Assembly (NCBI RefSeq): GCF_002855555.1
Contig: NZ_PKRT01000001.1
Location: 248,001 to 312,000 of the forward strand
Source: Novosphingobium sp. TH158
GTDB lineage: Bacteria; Pseudomonadota; Alphaproteobacteria; Sphingomonadales; Sphingomonadaceae
Length of the DNA stretch: 64,000 nucleotides
Reading direction: 5' to 3'
In this document: positions 34,891 through 43,134 of the stretch, one piece after another
How positions within the stretch are numbered: position 1 is the stretch's first letter
Layout of the letters: every line of letters starts with the position of its first letter
Made by a program: the position numbers and the translations under genes
The notes under the pieces: generated by a model
The model's input: the letters and a program-made list of their open reading frames with translations, nothing else
Databases searched by the model: none
What the model was told of the DNA's origin: nothing

Positions 34891-35958
34891 ATGGGAGATC
34901 CAGTTTTGGAATACCGGCAACTTGGCAGGACGGACCTCAAGGTAAGCGCCTTCGGGCTGGGCGTCATGACATTTGGCGGTCAGACCGCTGAAGACGACGC
35001 CTTCCGTCAGCTCGACATGGCGTTCGATGCCGGGATCACTCTGTTCGATACGGCGGAGAACTATCCCACCCCGCTCAGCGCAGATACCCAGGGGCAGTCG
35101 GAGTACATTCTTGGCCGCTGGGTCGAAGCCCGGGGCATTCGCGACAAGGTGGTGATCGCAACAAAGGTGGCTGGACCCGGCAATAATGCGGGCGGTCTCG
35201 AATACATCCGTGGCAAGGATCGGCGGCTCGACGCGGCGAACATTCGCCAGGCGGTGGAGGACAGCCTGCGCCGTCTCGGCACGGACGTGATCGATCTTTA
35301 TCAGGTCCACTGGTCCGAAAGAGCAATCACGACACTGGGCCGCTCCCGCTTTTCGCTTGTCCCCGATGCTCCTGGTACAGTCCCGATTGCCGAAACTCTG
35401 GGTGCCTTGGGCGACATGGTCCGGGAAGGGAAGGTCAGGGCCATTGGCGTCTGCAATGAGTCTCCCTGGGGCGTCATGGAATACCTTGCCGTCAGCCAGA
35501 ACGAAGAACTGCCGCGCATTGCCTCGGTGCAGAACGGGTACAGCCTGCTTGACCGCTCATTCGAACTGGGACTGGCCGAGGTCGCAATGCGCGAGCAGAC
35601 TGGCCTGATTGCCTATTCTCCGCTGGCCGGAGGAACCCTGACCGGCAAGTACGGGGACAAGCCGGAGCCAATTCCGGGCAGCCGCTCTGCCAACTCACCG
35701 GCTTTCGCCAGCAGGTTTTCCGAAGCCAGATTGCAGGCGATCAAGGCTTACGGTGATCTGGCGCGAAGCCGAGGAATGGAGCCCGCCCACATGGCTCTGG
35801 CCTTCGCAAAGCAGCAGCCGTTCACCACTTCGGTCCTGATGGCGGCCAGCCGCGCGGAGCAGCTTGCAGGCAACCTGGGCGCAGTGGATCTGTCGCTCGA
35901 CAAGGAACTCGTGTCCGCGATCAATGCGATTCACGACAAGCTTCCCAACCCGCGCTGA
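34891..35958 (+). CDS. Aldo/keto reductase
   Basis: The 355-residue (beta/alpha)8 oxidoreductase begins VLEYRQLGRTDLKVSAFGLGVMTFGG. The tetrad is visible: Asp in FDTAENY with Tyr, Lys in VIATKVAG, and His in YQVHWSER. GTLTGKYGD and the NADPH-binding tail are typical of the NADP-dependent Tas-like group. The start ATG overlaps the end of the decayed helicase remnant, so its original upstream region may have been replaced. Substrate unknown. Confidence 0.9.
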   Translation: MGDPVLEYRQLGRTDLKVSAFGLGVMTFGGQTAEDDAFRQLDMAFDAGITLFDTAENYPTPLSADTQGQSEYILGRWVEARGIRDKVVIATKVAGPGNNAGGLEYIRGKDRRLDAANIRQAVEDSLRRLGTDVIDLYQVHWSERAITTLGRSRFSLVPDAPGTVPIAETLGALGDMVREGKVRAIGVCNESPWGVMEYLAVSQNEELPRIASVQNGYSLLDRSFELGLAEVAMREQTGLIAYSPLAGGTLTGKYGDKPEPIPGSRSANSPAFASRFSEARLQAIKAYGDLARSRGMEPAHMALAFAKQQPFTTSVLMAASRAEQLAGNLGAVDLSLDKELVSAINAIHDKLPNPR

Positions 35959-35998
35959 CGACGCGCGCCCCATGAACTCCGGCCAGATCGACGCCCCC

Positions 35999-36225
35999 AT
36001 GTCCGAAGCTCGACACTGCTTGTCAAACAGGACGGCCCCGTCCTCATCGCAACCCTGAACCGGCGAGAGAAGCTGAACGCGATCAGCCGCGCAGGGCCTT
36101 TGCCGTCCTCCTCCATCCCGACTGCGTGATTCTTCGGCCCCCTAGTGGCCTGTCCGGCGGAGTTCGCGCCCGGCCTTCACTCTTGGACATGTTGACTGCA
36201 ATTGCCCTCTCCGGCCCGGAAAGCC
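35999..36225 (+). pseudogene. Enoyl-CoA hydratase remnant
   Basis: The frame starting at 36016 reads LLVKQDGPVLIATLNRREKL and then NAISRA, the N-terminal strand pair of crotonases. No start codon is in frame; the ATG at 35999 is out of frame by one. A shifted frame then gives CVILRPPSGLSGG, resembling the VIL-x-G-x-G-x-FSAG segment, before stops. The gene is truncated and frameshifted. The first part is clear, the second part tentative. This fragment fills most of the gap between the aldo/keto reductase and the ABC exporter. Confidence 0.55.
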
Positions 36226-36247
36226 TGTGCTAGGGATCGGAATTGCA

Positions 36248-37303
36248 ATGAAACTGACTCGCCGACAGACCATTTTCGCGATCCTTGGCCTTCTGGTGCT
36301 GGCCGCCGCTGCCTACTGGCTGTTTGCCCCGCGCGATAAGCAGGTCGATACGATTACCGCCGAGCTGGCCCCGGCCAGCCGCGTTCTTGCCGTGAATGGG
36401 CGGGTGCGGCCAAGGCTTCAGGTTGATGTCCGCCCGCAGCTGGGTGGCACCCTGATCGCGCTGCCTTACGATGTCGGGGACCGGGTCAGCGCCGGGCAGG
36501 TTCTGGCGCGGATCGATGACGGTCCGGAAACCGCAGCGATTGCCGAGGCGGAAGCGTCGGTCATGGCGCAGCAGGCGACGCTTGCCCAGGCCCGGCGCGA
36601 CCTGGCCCGGTTCGAGGCGCTCGGCCAATTTGCCACCAAGCGCGAGGTCGAGCAACGCCGCCTTGCCGTGGAGGAGGGCGCGCGGGAATTGAACCGCCGC
36701 CGCGCCGGCGTTGTCCAGGCGCGCGAGCAGCGGGACCGCCGGGTGCTGCGCGCACCCTTTGCCGGTGTCATCCTTGAACGGCCGGTGGACCCCGGGCAGA
36801 TTGTGGGGCTCGACAGCATCGTTTACCGGCTGGCAGACCTCTCCGCACCGGAGGTGACGGTGGAGGTGGATGAGATCTATGCCGCCGAAATCCGCCCCGG
36901 AATGGAAGCGCGCGTCAGCTTGCCGGGAACCGCGAAAGAGCTGCGCGCCCAGGTGGTCCACGTCGAGCCCAGGGTCGATTCGGCGACGGGCGCGCGCGAC
37001 GTGCGCCTGAACCTGCTGGACGGATCGGTCGACGCGCCGTCCGGCCTTACCGTCACCGTGAACCTGGTCATCGAAAAGCGCGATCGCGCGATCAGCGTGC
37101 CGCGCAGTGCCCTGATCCTGTCCGGCGGCGGTGCGCGCGTTCGCATCGTCGGCACCGATGGCGAGGTGAGCGAGCGACCCGTGAGCTTCATCGACTGGCC
37201 TGCCGAGGAAGTCATCGTCACCAGCGGCCTGCGCGCAGGCGACCGTCTGCTGGCAGACCCCGAGGCGGCGAAGCCGGGCGAGAAGGTAAGGGCGCGCCGC
37301 TAG
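36248..37303 (+). CDS. HlyD/MacA-type periplasmic adaptor
   Basis: The 351-residue protein has an N-terminal signal anchor (residues 10-28), a biotinyl-lipoyl half-motif around VRPQLGGTLIALPYDVGDRVSAGQVLARID, a coiled-coil hairpin (residues 95-150, with QQATLAQARRDLARFEAL), and a barrel domain. It links an inner-membrane ABC transporter to the outer membrane. It is followed after one base by a permease and then an ATPase gene. ATG at 36248 is chosen for the anchor. Confidence 0.88.
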   Translation: MKLTRRQTIFAILGLLVLAAAAYWLFAPRDKQVDTITAELAPASRVLAVNGRVRPRLQVDVRPQLGGTLIALPYDVGDRVSAGQVLARIDDGPETAAIAEAEASVMAQQATLAQARRDLARFEALGQFATKREVEQRRLAVEEGARELNRRRAGVVQAREQRDRRVLRAPFAGVILERPVDPGQIVGLDSIVYRLADLSAPEVTVEVDEIYAAEIRPGMEARVSLPGTAKELRAQVVHVEPRVDSATGARDVRLNLLDGSVDAPSGLTVTVNLVIEKRDRAISVPRSALILSGGGARVRIVGTDGEVSERPVSFIDWPAEEVIVTSGLRAGDRLLADPEAAKPGEKVRARR

Positions 37304-37304
37304 G

Positions 37305-38510
37305 ATGAGCCCCTATGCGGTAAAGCTGGCCACCCGGCACCTGCTGGCCCACCCCGGCCAGTCGGCCCTGCTGATGGCGGGCGTGGCGTTGGGCGTCAGC
37401 GTGTTCATCTTCATGAGCGCGCTCATCGGCGGGCTGGCAACGCTGCTGACGCTGCGCACGGTGGGCAGCATTCCGCATATCGTGCTGGAAATGCCGGATC
37501 GCGACCCGGCAGTACTGCCCGTTCCGGGCGGTGCCCAGGTCGTCCTTCAGAAGGACCTGAGCCGGCGCAACCAGATCGCCATCTGGCAACCGGCGATCCC
37601 GATCATCGAGAAAACATCCGGCGTTACCGCAGTATCGCCGCAGATCCGGGGGTCGGCCTTTGTCGAGCGCGGGCAGGCCGTTGCCCCGGTGGGCATCATC
37701 GGCGTGCAATCGGGCAAGCTTTCCGCCATCGCCGATATCGAAGGCGCCATTGTCGAGGGCAGCAGCAGCCTGCCCGCTGATGGCATCCTGATCGGCAGCC
37801 GGCTTGCCAGCGATCTTGGCCTGCGGGTCGGGCAGGTTGTCCGGCTCAGCTCCGATCGCGGCCGGGCGCGCAGCTTTCGCATCGGCGGCGTCTTCACGCT
37901 CGGCGTCGCCAGCGCAGACCGGCAGGCGATCTACATGAACTTCACCGCTGCGCGTGCGCTGTTCGATCTGCCGACCGGTATCTCGCGGATAGAGATCAAG
38001 GTGCAGCCGGCAACCGATGCCCCGCGCATTGCCGAGCGCCTGCGCCGCTCTACGGGGCTGAAGGCCACGGCCTGGACCGAGGACAATACCCAATTGTTCG
38101 AAGGACTGGATGCACAGGCGCGTACCGGCACGATCATCAAGGCCTTCTCACTGATCACCATCGTGGTCGGCATCGCGAGTGCCATGCTGCTCTCGATTGT
38201 CCGCCGCAAGGCAGAGGTCGGCATCATGCGGGCGATGGGGGCGAGCAAGCGGCTGGTGATTTCGGTCTTCGTGCTGGAAGGCACCCTGATCGGGCTGATC
38301 GGCGCGCTTGTGGGTGCTCTGGCGGCCTGGGCTGCGCTTCTGCCCCTGCCACCGGTGACAGAGGTGCGCAGCGGCGGCCTGCCGATTGACCGCGGGCAGG
38401 GGGATTACCTGCTGGCCATCACGCTGACCACGCTCGCCGCCATGCTCGCCTCGATCCTTCCGGCCCGCAACGCCGCGCGTATCGACCCTGTCGAGGCCAT
38501 CGGCCAATGA
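37305..38510 (+). CDS. FtsX/MacB-like ABC permease
   Basis: The 401-residue permease has an N-terminal helix, a large periplasmic MacB-PCD-like domain (about residues 45-270), and three C-terminal helices with RRKAEVGIMRAMGASKRLV, the coupling segment of the FtsX family, ending in [11 protein letters not shown]. It is a mechanotransmitting type of ABC protein rather than a channel. It lies between the adaptor and ATPase and overlaps the ATPase start by four bases. Confidence 0.9.
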   Translation: MSPYAVKLATRHLLAHPGQSALLMAGVALGVSVFIFMSALIGGLATLLTLRTVGSIPHIVLEMPDRDPAVLPVPGGAQVVLQKDLSRRNQIAIWQPAIPIIEKTSGVTAVSPQIRGSAFVERGQAVAPVGIIGVQSGKLSAIADIEGAIVEGSSSLPADGILIGSRLASDLGLRVGQVVRLSSDRGRARSFRIGGVFTLGVASADRQAIYMNFTAARALFDLPTGISRIEIKVQPATDAPRIAERLRRSTGLKATAWTEDNTQLFEGLDAQARTGTIIKAFSLITIVVGIASAMLLSIVRRKAEVGIMRAMGASKRLVISVFVLEGTLIGLIGALVGALAAWAALLPLPPVTEVRSGGLPIDRGQGDYLLAITLTTLAAMLASILPARNAARIDPVEAIGQ

Positions 38511-39193
38511 GCGCGGACCCGGTCTTTTCCGTCACCGGCCTCACCAAGTCCTTCGGCGAGGGGGAGGCGGCGGCGCAGGTGCTCAAGGGCATCGACCTTG
38601 CGTTGAACGCCGGAGAAATGGCTGCCCTGCTCGGTCCCTCCGGATCGGGCAAGAGCACGCTTCTGACGATCCTGGGCACGCTCATGCGCGCCACGGGCGG
38701 GCAGCACGTGATGCTGGGCACGGACCTGATGGCAGCGAGCGATGCCGAACGGACCGAGTTCCGCAGCCGCTACCTGGGCTTCGTGTTCCAGTTCCACCAC
38801 CTGCTCTCCGATCTTTCCGCCCTTGAGAACGTGATGATGCCGGCGGCAGCGGCACAGGGCAGGGAGACGGCGGAAATGCGCTCTCGGGCGATGGAGCTGC
38901 TCGATGCAGTGGGGCTGGCTGACCGGCGCGACTACCGCCCTTCGGCCATGTCGGGCGGGCAGCGGCAGCGGGTCGCCGTGGCGCGAGCCTTGATCAACCG
39001 TCCGGTGCTGGTCCTGGCAGACGAGCCGACGGGGAACCTCGATCGGGAATCGGCCGATCACGTGATGGACCTGATCCGCTCGATCAACCAGTCGATGGCC
39101 ACCAGCTTCCTGATCTCCACGCATGATGAGCATATCGCGGCCCAGTGCCCGCGGCGGATCGAACTGCTGGACGGCCGGATCGTCCGCTCCTGA
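38507..39193 (+). CDS. LolD/MacB-type ABC ATPase
   Basis: The 228-residue ATPase has Walker [13 protein letters not shown]-loop FVFQFHHLL, signature [14 protein letters not shown], Walker [14 protein letters not shown] and the H-loop STHD. It powers the adaptor/permease encoded just before it. Together they resemble DevBCA or MacAB exporters of glycolipids, peptides or siderophores; the substrate is not readable. No outer-membrane TolC gene is near. Confidence 0.93.
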   Translation: MSADPVFSVTGLTKSFGEGEAAAQVLKGIDLALNAGEMAALLGPSGSGKSTLLTILGTLMRATGGQHVMLGTDLMAASDAERTEFRSRYLGFVFQFHHLLSDLSALENVMMPAAAAQGRETAEMRSRAMELLDAVGLADRRDYRPSAMSGGQRQRVAVARALINRPVLVLADEPTGNLDRESADHVMDLIRSINQSMATSFLISTHDEHIAAQCPRRIELLDGRIVRS

Positions 39194-39229
39194 CAGGGCC
39201 CGCGCTAGCGGTGGAGGGGTTTTCCCGGC

Positions 39230-39820
39230 CTAGTAGCCGGCTTCCACGGCGATGCGGATGGCATCGGCAGAGGCGGGCACGTTCAGGGCCTTCAGCACGG
39301 CGGCACGATGCATCTTCACCGTCCGCTCCGTGATGCCCAGCACATGGGCGATCTGCTTGTTCAGCTTGCCGGCTGCCATCTGCACCAGCACCTCGCGCTG
39401 GCGGATCGAGAGCTGTTCCACCTTGGCGCGTGACTGGTTCTGGCGGATCTTCGAGGCTTCCTCGTCAACCGACTGGATTTCCATCTGCGAGCCCAGGAAA
39501 TACTCCAGCTCGCCATTGGTATCGAAGATCGGCGCCACCAGCACGGCATTGCGGAACGGCGTGCCGTTCTTCTTGTAGTTGAGGATTTCGACCAGCACGG
39601 GCCGCTTTTCGCGCACGGCCTGGACGATCTGTGCTGTCAGTGCCGGTTCGGTGTTCGGCCCGGCAAGGAAGCGGCAATTGCGCCCGATGATCTCGTCGCG
39701 GCCATATCCGGTCAGCGCTTCGAACGCGGCGTTGCATTCGACAATCGGGTTGTCCGGCAGGCGAGGATTGCTGATCACCGCGGCCACGGCGCTGTGATCG
39801 ATCATGGCGGAAAGTGACAT
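39230..39820 (-). CDS. EL222-type LOV-HTH blue-light transcription factor
   Basis: The 196-residue protein has a LOV domain (residues 8-115) and a LuxR-type HTH (residues 135-190). The flavin motif GRNCRFLAG contains the photo-reactive Cys49. VEILNYKKNGTPFRNAVLVAP is nearly as in Erythrobacter EL222. The HTH segment is LSIRQREVLVQMAAGKLNKQ. In EL222 blue light forms a Cys-flavin adduct, frees the HTH and allows DNA binding as a dimer. It is divergent from folE, with a dyad between them. Confidence 0.93.
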   Translation of the reverse strand: MSLSAMIDHSAVAAVISNPRLPDNPIVECNAAFEALTGYGRDEIIGRNCRFLAGPNTEPALTAQIVQAVREKRPVLVEILNYKKNGTPFRNAVLVAPIFDTNGELEYFLGSQMEIQSVDEEASKIRQNQSRAKVEQLSIRQREVLVQMAAGKLNKQIAHVLGITERTVKMHRAAVLKALNVPASADAIRIAVEAGY

Positions 39821-39848
39821 TGGCGTTCGGTTCTTCCCAGCAGCTTCT

Positions 39849-39868
39849 ACGTGACCCTTTGGTCATGT
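39849..39868. promoter_or_regulatory. 20-bp dyad between the LOV-HTH gene and folE
   Basis: ACGTGACC-CTTT-GGTCATGT is an inverted repeat with 7 of 8 pairs matching, in the 106-bp gap between the divergent LOV-HTH and folE genes. It is 29 bp from the regulator start. LuxR-type HTH dimers bind such dyads, so it may be the light-regulator operator. No binding data can be claimed. Confidence 0.45.
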
Positions 39869-39926
39869 TGTGCCGAGGATCGCAGCGGCCCATCGATGGG
39901 GCAAGCTAACGGCAAGGCATTCGACG

Positions 39927-40538
39927 ATGAATTACATGGCCAGTGATATGCATTGCGATGAGGAAGAGAACAAGCTTCCTGTTCCGCAGCCCGTGCAGGA
40001 GGCGATCCGCACGCTGATCGAATGGGCGGGCGATGACCCGACCCGCGAGGGCCTGGTCGATACGCCCAAGCGCGTCGCGCGTGCCTGGCGCGAATACTGC
40101 CTGGGCTATGACGAGGATCCCGGCCTCCACCTGCGCCGCACTTTCGAGGAAGTTGGCGGCTATAACGAGGTGGTGCTGCTGAAGGACATCCCCTTCCAGT
40201 CGCACTGCGAACATCACATGGCACCGATCACCGGCACGGCATCGATCGCCTATCTGCCGAATGACCGCGTTGTCGGCATTTCGAAGCTGGCGCGCGTGCT
40301 TCACGGCTATGCCCGCCGCCTGCAGGTGCAGGAACGCCTGACGGCCGAAGTGGCGCAGGCGATCTGGGACCACCTCAAGCCGCAGGGCGTGGCCGTGGTC
40401 ATCAACGCGCAGCATGGCTGCATGACCGGGCGCGGCGTGCGTACGCACGGTGTCGGCATGGTCACCAGCCGCATGATGGGCTGCTTCCTGCACAATGACA
40501 GCAGCCGCAAGGAAATCCTCGCCCTGATGGGCTTCTGA
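39927..40538 (+). CDS. folE: GTP cyclohydrolase I
   Basis: The 203-residue enzyme converts GTP to dihydroneopterin triphosphate, the start of folate and pterin synthesis. Zinc ligands are Cys94 and His97 in SHCEHHMAP and Cys165 in HGCMTGRG. Three in-frame ATGs (39927, 39936, 39948) are possible; the first is used. In light-inducible clusters folE is thought to supply pterin. Two strong hairpins follow its stop. Confidence 0.95.
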   Translation: MNYMASDMHCDEEENKLPVPQPVQEAIRTLIEWAGDDPTREGLVDTPKRVARAWREYCLGYDEDPGLHLRRTFEEVGGYNEVVLLKDIPFQSHCEHHMAPITGTASIAYLPNDRVVGISKLARVLHGYARRLQVQERLTAEVAQAIWDHLKPQGVAVVINAQHGCMTGRGVRTHGVGMVTSRMMGCFLHNDSSRKEILALMGF

Positions 40539-40547
40539 ACGCAAAAC

Positions 40548-40576
40548 GCTCGGCACCTCCCGCCCTCTTGCCGAGC
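40548..40576 (+). terminator. First hairpin after folE
   Basis: GCTCGGCA and TGCCGAGC form a perfect 8-bp stem with a 13-nt loop, nine bases after the folE stop. No T-run follows; a second hairpin follows at once. Confidence 0.5.
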
Positions 40577-40577
40577 C

Positions 40578-40608
40578 GCGGCGGTGCACCTCTCTCCTGC
40601 ACCGCCGC
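40578..40608 (+). terminator. Second hairpin after folE
   Basis: GCGGCGGTGCA and TGCACCGCCGC form a perfect 11-bp stem with a CCTCTCTCC loop, 42 bp before the next gene. It could end folE transcription or protect mRNA; the T-run is weak. Confidence 0.55.
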
Positions 40609-40650
40609 CTTGCGTTCCGCATACCGACCCCGAATTTCGAAGCCAGGTCC

Positions 40651-41625
40651 ATGCAAGAGCAGATGAAAATCGCGATCATCGGAGCCGGAATGGCGGGCCT
40701 TTCCTGCGCCGGCGGGCTGGCCGAAGCGGGGCACGAGGTTATCCTGTTCGACAAGGGGCGCGGGCCGGGTGGCCGGATGTCCACCCGCAGGATGGCAACG
40801 CCGCTGGGAGACATGCGTTTCGATCACGGCGCCCAGTACTTCACCGCGAAAGACCCTGCCTTCCGGGCGCAGGTCGATCTGTGGACGGATCGCGGCGTTG
40901 TCGCGCTCTGGCCCGCAGTGGAGCATGAGGCATGGGTCGGCGTGCCGGCCATGAACGCCGTGATCAAGGACATGGCCGAACGCCACGATGTGCGCTGGAA
41001 CGTGCATGTCGACCGCGTGGAGAAGGCAGGCGACCGGTGGCTGGTCCGTGCCGGGGACGCAAGTTTCGCCGGTTTCGATGTGGTGGTCCTCGCCGTGCCT
41101 GCCGAGCAGGCGCTGCCCTTCCTTTCGCTCCACGATTTCGACATGGCGCGACAGGCCATGCTGGCCCGATCCCAGCCATGCTGGACGGGGATGTTTTCCT
41201 TTGCCGAACCGCTCGCGACAGCGGAGCAGATCGTCCGCGACCGCGGCTTTGTCGCCTGGGCGGCGCGCTCTGCCTCGAAGCCCGGACGCGAGGCGGCGGA
41301 AGGCTGGGTGGTGCAGGCCAATCCGCTCTGGTCCGCAAACCATATCGAAGACGACAAGGACAGCGTGGCGCAGGCCCTGTTGCGCGGCCTTGGCACGGCT
41401 CTGGGCCTTGCCGGGCTGCACCCGGTTACGGCGACGGCGCACCGCTGGCGCTATGCGATGAGTGCGGGGCTGGGCATCGGTTCGATGTGGAACCCGCGCG
41501 CGCGGATCGGCGCCTGTGGTGACTGGCTGATCGGCCCGCGCGTGGAATGCGCCTGGCTTTCCGGCAGGGACATCGCGCGAAAGATCGGGGCCGATCAGGC
41601 CGCGCTGCAATCGGACCCGTGCTGA
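40651..41625 (+). CDS. FAD-dependent amine-oxidase/renalase-like protein
   Basis: The 324-residue flavoprotein has the dinucleotide motif IIGAGMAGLSCAGGLAEAG, then DKGRGPGGRMSTRR and HGAQYFTAKDP, the signature of the renalase-like group. The C-terminal GDWLIGPRVECAWLSG is the second FAD contact. The start may be the second Met (MKIAIIG). Such genes often neighbour photolyases in light-induced clusters. Its last 31 bp overlap the convergent photolyase gene. Confidence 0.85.
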   Translation: MQEQMKIAIIGAGMAGLSCAGGLAEAGHEVILFDKGRGPGGRMSTRRMATPLGDMRFDHGAQYFTAKDPAFRAQVDLWTDRGVVALWPAVEHEAWVGVPAMNAVIKDMAERHDVRWNVHVDRVEKAGDRWLVRAGDASFAGFDVVVLAVPAEQALPFLSLHDFDMARQAMLARSQPCWTGMFSFAEPLATAEQIVRDRGFVAWAARSASKPGREAAEGWVVQANPLWSANHIEDDKDSVAQALLRGLGTALGLAGLHPVTATAHRWRYAMSAGLGIGSMWNPRARIGACGDWLIGPRVECAWLSGRDIARKIGADQAALQSDPC

Positions 41626-43130
41626 TCAAGGTGATGCAGGAACCGGTCGGCCCGCGCCAATAGCGCCCGCCGGTGTTTCTCATCCATGCGGTCCCAGGTG
41701 CGATACATCTGGGCCATGCGCGGATTGCCGGCAAAGCGCTGACGGTGCCGGTCGAGGAAGTGCCAGTAGAGCGCGTTGAACGGGCAGGCACGATCGCCGG
41801 TTTTCTCGCTCACGGTGTAGTGGCATGACCGGCAATAGTCCGACATCCGGTTGATGTAGGCGCCGCTTGCCGCATAGGGCTTGGATGCAAGCAGGCCGCC
41901 GTCCGCATGCTGGCTCATCCCTACGGTGTTCGGCACCTCCACCCATTCGAAGGCATCGGCATAGACTGCCAGATACCATTCGTGCAGCGCATGGGGATCG
42001 ATGCCGGCGAGCAGGGCGAAGTTGCCCGTGACCATGAGCCGCTGGATATGGTGCGCATAGGCTTCTTCCCGGGTCTGGCCGATGGCCGCCGCCATGCAGG
42101 CCATGCGCGTCTTGCCGGTCCAGTAGAGGGAAGGAAGGGCGCGGCGGGCCTCAAGCGCATTGCGGCGCGCATAGTCCGGCCCTTCGCGCCAGTAGATGCC
42201 GCGCACATATTCGCGCCAGCCGATGATCTGGCGGATGAAGCCCTCGGCCGAATTGAGCGGAACCTTGCCGGCGCGATAGGCCGCCTCGGCCATGCGGCAG
42301 AGCTCTATCGGATCGAGCAGGCCGACATTGATCAGCGGCGATAGCAAACTGTGGAACAGGAACCTGTGCCCCAGCAGCATGGCATCCTGATAGTCCCCGA
42401 AGGATGGCAGGGCAGCGTCGATGAACTGCCGGGCGGCGCGCTCCGCCTCCGTGCGGGTTACCGGGAACCAGAAGGGTTCCAGATCGCCGAAATTGCGGGG
42501 GAAATGGCGTTCGACAAGCTCCAGGACCTGCTGCGTAATCGCATCGGGAGCGACCCGCAGCGGCTGGGGCATGAACAGGCTGGCGCTGGCGGGCTTGCGG
42601 TTTTCGTGGTCGAAATTCCACTGGCCGCCTTCGGGGGCGTTGCCCGCCATGAGGAGGCCGGTCTTCTGCCGCATGAGGCGATAGAAGTATTCCATCCGCA
42701 GCGATTTGCGCCCCTCGGCCCAACTGGCGAATTCCTCGCGGCTGCACAGGAACAGGTCGTTGGGAAGAACTTGCGCCCCGCAGGCCTCCAGCTCCGCCAG
42801 CACCCGCCACTCGCCCGGTTCTGTGACCACCAGCTCGCCGGTGCCGTGCCGCGTCTGCGCCCTGCGGATTTCGCCGGCCAGAGTGCTGGAGTTGGCGGGA
42901 TCGTCCAGCGTGACATAGTCCACCGTCCAGCCAGCCTCGCGCAGTTCGGCGGCGAAATGGCGCATGGCGGAAAAGATGAAGGCGATCTTCTTCTTGTGGT
43001 GAGGAACGTAGCCAGCCTCCGCAGCGACCTCTGCCATCAGGACAATGGTGCCAGCCTTGTCGCTCGCCCGCAGCGAGGAAATGCGCGGTGAAAGCTGGTC
43101 GCCCAGCACGAGGACCAGTCGCTTGGCCAT
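41595..43130 (-). CDS. FeS bacterial cryptochrome/(6-4) photolyase (PhrB/CryB type)
   Basis: The 511-residue protein has the N-terminal DASH-like alpha/beta domain (LVLVLGDQLSP) and a C-terminal FAD domain. Four cysteines, 345, 433, 436 and 449 (RMACMA, DYCRSCHY, RACPFN), have exactly the spacing 88-3-13 of the 4Fe-4S ligands in Agrobacterium PhrB. Histidines 360/361 fit the catalytic site of (6-4) repair. The enzyme repairs UV lesions or senses light. It follows the DUF3429 gene by four bases. Confidence 0.93.
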   Translation of the reverse strand: MAKRLVLVLGDQLSPRISSLRASDKAGTIVLMAEVAAEAGYVPHHKKKIAFIFSAMRHFAAELREAGWTVDYVTLDDPANSSTLAGEIRRAQTRHGTGELVVTEPGEWRVLAELEACGAQVLPNDLFLCSREEFASWAEGRKSLRMEYFYRLMRQKTGLLMAGNAPEGGQWNFDHENRKPASASLFMPQPLRVAPDAITQQVLELVERHFPRNFGDLEPFWFPVTRTEAERAARQFIDAALPSFGDYQDAMLLGHRFLFHSLLSPLINVGLLDPIELCRMAEAAYRAGKVPLNSAEGFIRQIIGWREYVRGIYWREGPDYARRNALEARRALPSLYWTGKTRMACMAAAIGQTREEAYAHHIQRLMVTGNFALLAGIDPHALHEWYLAVYADAFEWVEVPNTVGMSQHADGGLLASKPYAASGAYINRMSDYCRSCHYTVSEKTGDRACPFNALYWHFLDRHRQRFAGNPRMAQMYRTWDRMDEKHRRALLARADRFLHHLDQHGSDCSAA

Positions 43131-43134
43131 GTCG

